Assembly (NCBI GenBank): GCA_023432805.1
Contig: JAEYUG010000038.1
Span: 1-62,055 of the forward strand
Length of the DNA: 62,055 bases
Reading direction: 5' to 3'
Source: Bacteroidota bacterium
GTDB lineage: Bacteria; Bacteroidota; Ignavibacteria; SZUA-365
Within the stretch, counting starts at the first letter, position 1. Each line of letters begins with the position of its first letter. Positions 52,905 to 59,854 of the stretch are shown here, piece after piece. The notes below the pieces were generated by a model. The model was not told where the DNA came from and ran no database searches. It worked only from the letters and a program-made list of their open reading frames with translations. The translations under genes were made by a program, and so were the position numbers.

Positions 52905-54956
52905 TCATTGCCGTCTGCTTCGCCGCGTCATGCAGCGGACGAAGGTCCGCAACAGGATCTCGCAGTCGAGAAACACCGAGTGATTGCGCAGATACTGCAC
53001 GGTCAGTTTGTTGATCTCCTCCTGTTGCATGGAGTCGAAGGACCGCAACTGCACGAGTCCGGTCAGCCCCGGCTTCCCTGCGTACATGCCCGATACCGGA
53101 ACGTCGCCAGTCATCGGGTACCCGACCAGACTCAGCTGTCCCGACAGCACGCGGGGAAGATTCCTGATCATCCAGCGGAAGGAACATGTGGTCTGCGAGG
53201 GGCGAGCCATGAAAACTACGAAAGGGTAGGCTGTGATCAAACCGGCGAGGGAGACGGCGACATCGAGCATGCGCTTGGACATGCGGTTCGTCAGCCGCAG
53301 CAGGTTGTACTCGACATCGACGAGGGGTACGCTCGTCAACTGGTCGATGCCCGCCTTGCCGACGATGAACTCCATGCTGCGAGGCACGATGCGATAGCTC
53401 ACACGGGCATCGCGCGCGCGGCTGATCATCGAGAGGATTTCGGCATATGTAAGTACGTCGGGAGCCACGATCACATCGGTGACACCCTGTTCGGCGATCA
53501 CCTTGCCGATGTTGTCGATGCTGCCCAGCACCTCCACACCGTCGATCGTTTCACCCAGCCGACGCCGCGTCACGTCGATGAGTCCGACCACCCGGTAGGT
53601 GCCCGCATCGTAGGTCCGCAGACGTTCGAGTACGACGAGGGACTGCCCTGTCAGTCCGACGAGCAGCGTGGGACGTCCAGTGACCAGACTTTCACCGCCG
53701 GGAGAAAGCACTGCGCGAAGCAGCCGCCAGCCGGGAAGCAGCAGGATGTTACATGCACTGGCGATCAGCACGACCGCGCGGCTGAACGCATAGTCCTTGA
53801 AAAAGAAGGTCATGGTGGAAAGCAGCAGCAACCCGAGCACGACACCGAGGGCTGCCCGCAATACACGGTACTCCCGTCTCGTGTAGGCTCCTGCCATCGC
53901 GAGCGCGCTGATCGCCACGAGCACCGTTGCAATCTGCACCGTCGGGTAGGCATAGGAGGGCAGGGCGGGGACCTCACCGAACCAGAGCAGTTCGCCGAGC
54001 GTGAGCGACCCGAGGGTGAGCAACGCATCGAGAACGAACGCACCGGTGCGACCGGCGAGCACGCGCGCACGTGTCACGCCGAGTCGCAGTTTGATGCCCA
54101 GCGTGATGACCGCATATGAGAGGCGCGACAACTTCAAGTTCTTGCGGGCGAACAGTTCCATCGCCCGGTAGAACACCGCCGTCGCGTCGATGCTGCTGCG
54201 CTTGGTGCTCTCTCCGCCGTAGTGGATGATCTTGGTCGCGTGCACGTAGCAGATTTTCCAGCCGGCTTGTTGCACCCGGTAGCACCAGTCAAGATCCTCG
54301 CCGTACATGAAGAACTCCTCGTCGAGTCCGCCGATGCGTTCGTAGACCGTACTGCGGAGCATCATGAACGAGCCCGAGATCGCGTCGACCTCGTAGGTTT
54401 CGTCTTCACTCAGGTAGGTCAGATTATAGCGCGCAAGGATCGACGATCGCGGGAAGAGGACGCTGAGTCCCGTCAGCTTCGTGAACGATACCCACGGCGA
54501 AGGAAAGCTCCGACGGCAGGCCGGTTCGAGCGATCCATCGGGAGTGATGATGCGGCAACCCGCCATCCCCACATCCTTGTTTTCCTCGAAGAAGCGCAGC
54601 ATGACGGAGAACGTGTCTTCCTGCACGAGCGTGTCGGGATTGAGAAGCAGCAGGTATTCGCCGCGGGCCTCCGCGAGTGCCAGGTTGTTCGCGCGCGCGA
54701 ATCCCTCATTGCGCGTGCTCGCGATGAGCCGCACGGCGGGGAAGCGCTCGCGTACCATGTCGACGCTCCCGTCGTCACTGTTGTTGTCGACGACGAACAC
54801 CTCCCCGAGCATCCCCGCGAATGCCCGCTCGACCGAATGGAGACAGTTCTCCAGCAGATCGCGGACATTGTAGCTCACAACTACGACCGAGAGGATCGGG
54901 CGGTCCGATCCTCTCGACCCGGCGAGCGGGATAGTCTGGGGGGATGCGTCCGTCAC
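52905..54956 (-). CDS. family 2 glycosyltransferase fused to a degenerate sugar-phosphotransferase module
   Basis: 683 aa from a GTG at 54956. Residues 20-270: GT-A glycosyltransferase of family 2 (SVVVVSYNVRDLLENCLHS, VVDNNSDDGSV, LLLNPDT, EEFFMYGEDLDW). Then about three membrane helices and a CoA-binding-like domain (LLVGLTGQSLVVLERLR, VVGLIDVTRR, VTDVIVAPD) as in WcaJ/WbaP-type polyprenyl-phosphate sugar-1-phosphate transferases. The end keeps SKRMLDVAVSLAGL and KPGLTGLVQLR but lacks the FRT and catalytic Asp-Glu (SLDELPQ) motifs; SLVGPRP reads SLVGYPM. Glycosyl transfer to a membrane acceptor is likely; phosphotransferase activity is doubtful. Confidence 0.82.
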   Translation of the reverse strand: MTDASPQTIPLAGSRGSDRPILSVVVVSYNVRDLLENCLHSVERAFAGMLGEVFVVDNNSDDGSVDMVRERFPAVRLIASTRNEGFARANNLALAEARGEYLLLLNPDTLVQEDTFSVMLRFFEENKDVGMAGCRIITPDGSLEPACRRSFPSPWVSFTKLTGLSVLFPRSSILARYNLTYLSEDETYEVDAISGSFMMLRSTVYERIGGLDEEFFMYGEDLDWCYRVQQAGWKICYVHATKIIHYGGESTKRSSIDATAVFYRAMELFARKNLKLSRLSYAVITLGIKLRLGVTRARVLAGRTGAFVLDALLTLGSLTLGELLWFGEVPALPSYAYPTVQIATVLVAISALAMAGAYTRREYRVLRAALGVVLGLLLLSTMTFFFKDYAFSRAVVLIASACNILLLPGWRLLRAVLSPGGESLVTGRPTLLVGLTGQSLVVLERLRTYDAGTYRVVGLIDVTRRRLGETIDGVEVLGSIDNIGKVIAEQGVTDVIVAPDVLTYAEILSMISRARDARVSYRIVPRSMEFIVGKAGIDQLTSVPLVDVEYNLLRLTNRMSKRMLDVAVSLAGLITAYPFVVFMARPSQTTCSFRWMIRNLPRVLSGQLSLVGYPMTGDVPVSGMYAGKPGLTGLVQLRSFDSMQQEEINKLTVQYLRNHSVFLDCEILLRTFVRCMTRRSRRQ

Positions 54957-55573
54957 GACGCCGTGTTCATCGCGGCGAGTTCCTTCAACGTGATGATCGG
55001 AAGGGTGAACTGCGCGGCGTATTTCTTCGAGGCAGGCACGGAAAGTCCACCGCCGTCGATCTCCGACACGCTGATCTCCATCTCGCCGAGCCCTTCATGA
55101 ACCGTGCGATCCAGGCCGAGCGTCACCGACGAGGGTTGCTTCCTGGTGAAGCGAAGTTGTCCGGACACCAGCGCGCCTGTCGTGTACACATCGGCGCCGT
55201 CCTTCTTCCCGATCACATGAAAGCGGGCAGTGGCGGCGTCACCCGTGTAGTCGATCGCCGACCCCGTTGCAAACGAGGGAAACTGCAGCGCGAGTATCGT
55301 CACGCCACCGTCGGCGCTGCTCTGCTGACGGATGATGAGGACGCTCGACGTGCCCTCGGTGAGCGCGACTCTGCCGTCGATGGCGAACGCCTGCTCGCTC
55401 GATGCATCGGCGAACTGGGCGTTCTCGACGATGTAGCCGTTCTTGGCGTCCATGATGTCGAGCGTACCGCTCTGTGAGACGGTGGCGGTCTGTTCTGCGG
55501 CCGGCTGCTGCTTGCCGCATCCCGTCAGCAGCAGAAGCGTCAATGCGAAGACCGGGAACGCTGTGTGCTTCAT
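54953..55573 (-). CDS. small lipoprotein of unknown function
   Basis: 206 aa. MKHTAFPVFALTLLLLTGCGK is a lipoprotein signal with lipobox LLTGC; the mature domain is beta-rich, with GGVTILALQFPSF and a conserved-looking YTGDAATARFHVIGKKDG. AGGAGG sits 4 bases before the ATG. It overlaps the glycosyltransferase gene by 4 bases (GTGA), so both are translated together. Not a family I recognise. Confidence 0.75.
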   Translation of the reverse strand: MKHTAFPVFALTLLLLTGCGKQQPAAEQTATVSQSGTLDIMDAKNGYIVENAQFADASSEQAFAIDGRVALTEGTSSVLIIRQQSSADGGVTILALQFPSFATGSAIDYTGDAATARFHVIGKKDGADVYTTGALVSGQLRFTRKQPSSVTLGLDRTVHEGLGEMEISVSEIDGGGLSVPASKKYAAQFTLPIITLKELAAMNTAS

Positions 55574-55614
55574 GCAACCTCCTGTGTATGTGAAGTCATC
55601 GTGTACAAGGGCAG

Positions 55615-55644
55615 GATCGCGCGCAGACGTCGCCTCGCGCGATC
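55615..55644. other. inverted repeat between pyrC and the lipoprotein gene
   Basis: GATCGCGCG, 12-base loop, CGCGCGATC: 9-bp stem just after the pyrC stop on the minus strand. There is no T-tract, so it may act as a weak terminator or mRNA-stabilising stem. Confidence 0.45.
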
Positions 55645-55650
55645 ACGTGC

Positions 55651-56925
55651 TCATGCAGTCCAAACGAACTGATCATTGTGAAAGATCCCGAGCGGTTTGC
55701 CGACGAGATGCGTGCCGCCGAAGGGGGAATTCTTCGAGCGCGACTGGAACTGCGTGACGTCCACACTCCACTCGCGGGTGGGATCGAAGAAGGTCAGGTT
55801 CGCGCGTTCCCCCTCGGTCACGCGGATCTCAGGCAGCCGCAGGATGCGACGGGGATTGGTAGACATCTTCTCGATCATTTCCTGCAGGGTCAAGTATCCG
55901 GGCACGACGAGCTCTCGCACGGCCAGACCGATCGCGGTCTCGAGTCCGATGATGCCGAAGGGTGCGTAGATGTATTCCACCTGCTTTTCATCGCAGCCAT
56001 GCGGGGCATGGTCGGTTGCAATCGCATCGATCACACCGTCGCGCAGCGCCTCCTTGAGCGCGACGACGTCGTCCATCGTGCGCAGCGGGGGATTCATCTT
56101 CGTATTCGTGTCGTACCCGCGCACGGCCTCGTCGGTCAGTGTGAAGTGGTGCGGCGTGACCTCGCAGGTCACATTCAATCCGCGTTCCTTGGCACGTCGC
56201 ACCGCGTCTGCCGCTCCGGCTGTCGACAGATGCGCGACATGGTAGTGTCCGTCCACATATTCGGCAATGGCGATGTCGCGCATGACGATCACATCCTCCG
56301 ACAGCGAGGGGATGCCCGGCAGCCCGAGCACGGTCGACATGTAGCCTTCGTTCATCGCACCGCCCTCGAACAGGTAGGGATCCTCTGCATGCTGGATCAC
56401 CGGGAGATCGAACATGCGTGCATACTCGAGTGCGATGCGCAGCAGGCGGGTGTTGAAGACGGGACTCCCGTCATCCGAAAACCCGACCACACCTGCCTTC
56501 GCAAGTTCGGCCATCGGTGCGAGTTCCTTCCCCTCGCGCCCGCGCGAAACGGCGCCGATGAAACGGATGTCCACTGGGAGATTCGCACTGCGCGCGGTGA
56601 GCGCTTCAACGACTTCCGCAGTGTCGATGACGGGATTCGTATTGGGCATGCAGGCGACTGCCGTGAAACCTCCGCTCGCCGCACTGCGGGCGCCGGTCAA
56701 CAGCGATTCCTTGTACTCGAAACCCGGTTCGCGGAAATGCACGTGCATGTCGCAGAAGCCGGGTGCGGCCACCGCGCCAGCCAGATCGATGGTCTCGGCA
56801 CCGCCGCTGGAGATGTTCTCGGCAACGCGGTCGATCACACCGTCGACGATCAGGATGTCGCGCTCGCCGTCGAGGCCGGTGACGGGATCGATGAGATGGG
56901 CGTGTTTGAAAAGATAGGATGACAT
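55651..56925 (-). CDS. pyrC: dihydroorotase
   Basis: 424 aa, type I dihydroorotase. Closes carbamoyl-aspartate to dihydroorotate in pyrimidine synthesis. Metal-binding GFCDMHVHFREPGFEYKE, TAVACMPNTNP, and ATDHAPHGCDEK near residue 310, with the substrate loop NPPLR. Separated from pyrB by 3 bases and from pyrR by about 950, all on the same strand and clearly one transcript. Confidence 0.95.
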   Translation of the reverse strand: MSSYLFKHAHLIDPVTGLDGERDILIVDGVIDRVAENISSGGAETIDLAGAVAAPGFCDMHVHFREPGFEYKESLLTGARSAASGGFTAVACMPNTNPVIDTAEVVEALTARSANLPVDIRFIGAVSRGREGKELAPMAELAKAGVVGFSDDGSPVFNTRLLRIALEYARMFDLPVIQHAEDPYLFEGGAMNEGYMSTVLGLPGIPSLSEDVIVMRDIAIAEYVDGHYHVAHLSTAGAADAVRRAKERGLNVTCEVTPHHFTLTDEAVRGYDTNTKMNPPLRTMDDVVALKEALRDGVIDAIATDHAPHGCDEKQVEYIYAPFGIIGLETAIGLAVRELVVPGYLTLQEMIEKMSTNPRRILRLPEIRVTEGERANLTFFDPTREWSVDVTQFQSRSKNSPFGGTHLVGKPLGIFHNDQFVWTA

Positions 56926-56928
56926 CCG

Positions 56929-57855
56929 TTACTCCGATTTCGTTCCAAGCAGATAGAGGACCGCCATGCGCACGGCCACGCCGTGCGTCACCTGCGGGAG
57001 GATGACGGACTCGGGTCCGTCGGCGACATTCGAATCGATTTCCACACCGCGGTTGATCGGTCCCGGATGCAGCACGGTGATCGTGCGGCCGAGCCGGTCG
57101 AGCCGGTCGCGCGTGATACCGAAGGTCTGGTTGTACTCGCGCAGGGTCGGGAAGGTGTTGCCTGCCTTCCGCTCGAGCTGGATGCGCAACACGTTGATCG
57201 CGTCGCTGAAGGCCAGCGCTTCGTCGATGTTCGTGAACACGCGCACGCCCAGTCGCTCGATGAAGCGCGGCAGCATGGTCGGCGGACCGCAGACCGCCAC
57301 ATTCGCACCCATGGTTACGAGTCCGAGGATGTTCGACAAGGCCACGCGCGAATGCGCGATGTCGCCGATGATGCAGACGTTGAGTCCATCGAGCGAACCG
57401 TGCTTCTGCCGCAGCGTGTACATGTCGAGCAGCGCCTGGGTCGGATGCTCGTGTGAGCCGTCTCCCGCGTTGATGAATCGCGACGTGCAGTGCCGTGCAA
57501 GAAATTCGGTCGCACCGGCGGCCGCGTGACGCATGACGACCATGTCGACCTTCATCGCCTCGATGTTCAGGGCCGTGTCGAGCAGCGTCTCGCCCTTGTT
57601 CACACTGGATGTCGACACCGCGAAGTTCACCACGTCGGCCGAGAGCCGCCGCTGGGCGAGCTCGAACGACACGCGGGTGCGCGTGCTGTTTTCGAAGAAG
57701 AGGTTGACCACCGTCTTGCCCTGGAGCGTGGGCACCTTCTTCAGGGGCCGGTCGAGGATTTCGAGGAAGGTGTCGGTGGAATCAAGGATGAGGGAAATGT
57801 CGGATGCGGGGACTCCTTCGAGTCCGTGCAGATGTGAGATCGAGAGGGAAGACAT
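56929..57855 (-). CDS. pyrB: aspartate carbamoyltransferase
   Basis: 308 aa. Catalytic subunit that joins carbamoyl phosphate to aspartate. FFENSTRTRVSFELAQRRL (carbamoyl phosphate site), INAGDGSHEHPTQALLDMYTLRQ, IGDIAHSRVALSNI, LHPGPINRGVEI and QVTHGVAVRMAVLYLL. The ATG at 57855 is 14 bases after the pyrR stop; a longer frame from 58227 overlaps pyrR and is not real. No pyrI regulatory subunit next to it. Confidence 0.95.
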   Translation of the reverse strand: MSSLSISHLHGLEGVPASDISLILDSTDTFLEILDRPLKKVPTLQGKTVVNLFFENSTRTRVSFELAQRRLSADVVNFAVSTSSVNKGETLLDTALNIEAMKVDMVVMRHAAAGATEFLARHCTSRFINAGDGSHEHPTQALLDMYTLRQKHGSLDGLNVCIIGDIAHSRVALSNILGLVTMGANVAVCGPPTMLPRFIERLGVRVFTNIDEALAFSDAINVLRIQLERKAGNTFPTLREYNQTFGITRDRLDRLGRTITVLHPGPINRGVEIDSNVADGPESVILPQVTHGVAVRMAVLYLLGTKSE

Positions 57856-57869
57856 GTGGGGAAGCCGCG

Positions 57870-58406
57870 TTAGTCGAGAGTGACGAGGTCGATGCCGTCG
57901 CTGCCGTCCACCTCGGTGAGACGCACGCGCACTTCCTGCCCGCGCGAGGTGGTGATCGGCTTGCCGATGAAGTCCGCACGAATCGGAAGCTCCCGATGGC
58001 CGCGGTCGACAATGACGACGAGTTGGATGGAACGGGGTCGGCCCAGTGCGAGCAACGCGTCGAGTGCCGAGCGCACGGTGCGACCCGTGAACAGGACGTC
58101 GTCGACGAGAATCACATCGCACCCGGTGATGTCGAACGTGATGGTGGTGGCGCGCAGCTCGGGCTGGTGCAGTTGTTCGCGTACATCGTCCCGATAGAGG
58201 GTGATGTCGAGCACGCCGAAGGGACATTCGGTGTCGAGGATGCGGGAGACACGGTCGTGCAGGCGCTGGGCGACGAACTCTCCCCGTGTGCGCAGGCCGA
58301 CGAAGGCGAGCCTGCCGCGTTCGTGGTTGCGCTCGACGATCTCGTGAGCCAGACGCGAGAGCATGCGTTCGAAGCCGGTGTCGTCGATGATGGTGGTGGT
58401 GATCAT
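57870..58406 (-). CDS. pyrR: bifunctional uracil phosphoribosyltransferase / PyrR
   Basis: 178 aa. PRPP-binding site VILVDDVLFTGRTVRSALDAL, typical of PyrR; RGRLAFVGLRTRGEFVA and SIQLVVIVDRGHRELPIRADFIGKPI fit the same family. In Bacillus, PyrR is an RNA-binding attenuator and also makes UMP. Here it opens pyrR-pyrB-pyrC after a 25-base gap from cinA, with no visible room for an attenuator, so the enzyme role or another mode of control is more likely. Confidence 0.92.
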   Translation of the reverse strand: MITTTIIDDTGFERMLSRLAHEIVERNHERGRLAFVGLRTRGEFVAQRLHDRVSRILDTECPFGVLDITLYRDDVREQLHQPELRATTITFDITGCDVILVDDVLFTGRTVRSALDALLALGRPRSIQLVVIVDRGHRELPIRADFIGKPITTSRGQEVRVRLTEVDGSDGIDLVTLD

Positions 58407-58431
58407 GGACTGGGTTTGGGATGGTGGGAGG

Positions 58432-59673
58432 TCAGAGGGGGAGTCCCGCGAGATGCCGACGCACAAGGTCGAGGGCGGCGATGGAGGCACGGAGCTTAGT
58501 GCGCGTCCTATTGGTCCCGAAGAGAAATCGACGCGCCTGGCAGCGTCCCTCGGCCGCGAGGGCGAGCCAGACCAGTCCGACCGGCTTCTCGTCGCTTCCC
58601 CCGGAAGGACCGGCGATGCCCGTGCTGGCAACGGCCATGGAGCTTCCGGCAGCTCGTCGCATGCCTTCCGCCATTGCCAGGGCGGTCTGTTCGCTGACCG
58701 CACCGTGCAGGTCGAGGATCGCCGGATCGACACCCAGCATGCGGATCTTGCTTTCGTTGCTGTAGGTGACCGCGCCGGAAAGCAGATAGTCGCTGCTGCC
58801 GGGGATGTCGGTGAGCAGGCTGGCGATTTGTCCGCCGGTACATGATTCCGCCACGGCGATCGTCAGTGCGCGCGCACGGAGCATCGCCCCGACCTCCGCT
58901 GCGAGCGTGGTCGTGCCCTCACCATAGATGAACTCGCCGGCCCGCGCGCGGATGAAGGCGGTCATGGCCTCGACCCGCGCGGTGGCGGTTGCGGTGTCGG
59001 CGTCTCGCGAGGAGACGCGCATGCGCACGCCGGTAGCGCTCGGTAGATACGCCAGGGATGCGGTGTCGAGAAACTGCTCGATGCCGGCGAGGCGCTCGGC
59101 CAGGTTGGACTCGGAGATGCCGGTGCTCAGCAGGGTGCACCGTGCGATCGCTGCATCTGCCGCCGCCCCGAGCACGGGTACGATGTAGGATTCGCCCATG
59201 GCTTTCATCTCATAGGGGACCCCGGGCAGTGAGAAGAAGTGCCGGCCTTCGCGCGCGATGTGGAAGCCGGGTGCGGTACCCTCGGTGTTCGGAATGGGTG
59301 TGGCGCAGTCGGGCACGAGAGCCTGGTCGCGATGCACGTCGGTGAGAGTCCGGCCGAGGCGGGCGAACATCGCCTCGATATTCGCGAGGACGTCGGCATT
59401 CTCGACGAGGCGTGCTCCGAAAAAATCGACGATGGCGGCGCGCGTGACGTCGTCGTGCGTGGGACCGAGTCCACCGGTGACGATCACGACATCATGTTCC
59501 TCCCATGCGCGGGCAAAGGCAGCCAGGATGCGGTGGTGGTCGTCGCCGACGCTCGTGACGCGCTGCACGGGGATTCCGAGGGATGCCAGCATGTCGCCCA
59601 GCCAGGCGGCATTGCTGTTGATCACCTGGCCGATGAGCAGTTCGTCACCGATGGAGAGGAGTTCCGCGTTCAT
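58432..59673 (-). CDS. cinA: CinA-family nicotinamide-nucleotide amidase
   Basis: 413 aa. N-terminal MoCF-like domain (MNAELLSIGDELLIGQVINSNAAWLGDML, VTGGLGPTHDDVTR, LPGVPYEMKAM) and C-terminal CinA domain (VAESCTGGQIASLLTDIPGSSDYL, STGIAGPSGGSDEKPVG). Deamidates NMN to NaMN in the pyridine-nucleotide cycle; the N-terminal domain can hydrolyse ADP-ribose in some members. The ATG at 59673 gives the usual start; upstream in-frame codons reach 59838 but overlap the promoter region. Confidence 0.94.
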   Translation of the reverse strand: MNAELLSIGDELLIGQVINSNAAWLGDMLASLGIPVQRVTSVGDDHHRILAAFARAWEEHDVVIVTGGLGPTHDDVTRAAIVDFFGARLVENADVLANIEAMFARLGRTLTDVHRDQALVPDCATPIPNTEGTAPGFHIAREGRHFFSLPGVPYEMKAMGESYIVPVLGAAADAAIARCTLLSTGISESNLAERLAGIEQFLDTASLAYLPSATGVRMRVSSRDADTATATARVEAMTAFIRARAGEFIYGEGTTTLAAEVGAMLRARALTIAVAESCTGGQIASLLTDIPGSSDYLLSGAVTYSNESKIRMLGVDPAILDLHGAVSEQTALAMAEGMRRAAGSSMAVASTGIAGPSGGSDEKPVGLVWLALAAEGRCQARRFLFGTNRTRTKLRASIAALDLVRRHLAGLPL

Positions 59674-59697
59674 GAGGTCAGCTCGTGAAACATCCAT

Positions 59698-59728
59698 GAA
59701 ATATACCAAGCGGGGGGTGAAAAACATA
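59698..59728 (-). promoter_or_regulatory. probable cinA-pyr promoter region
   Basis: Two -7-like elements on the minus strand: TATGTTTTTC (59728-59719) and TATATTTC (59705-59698). The second would start transcription close to 59692, within 20 bases of the ATG at 59673. No TTG at the usual distance for either. Confidence 0.35.
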
Positions 59729-59743
59729 GCTTCGGCACGATGC

Positions 59744-59775
59744 TTGGAAGTTGTCTGTCGTGCCCCTAATTTTAG
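59744..59775 (+). promoter_or_regulatory. promoter of the EF-G paralogue gene
   Basis: TTGGAA (59744-59749), 17 bases, TAATTTTAG (59767-59775): equals TTG-N20-TAnnTTT. Divergent from the cinA promoter. Confidence 0.65.
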
Positions 59776-59854
59776 CGGCTGACGCTGTTTTCCGTATGTG
59801 AAGCGCACTACCGCGCACATTCCTCGCCCGCTATACACTTATGTGGAGGCTCAC

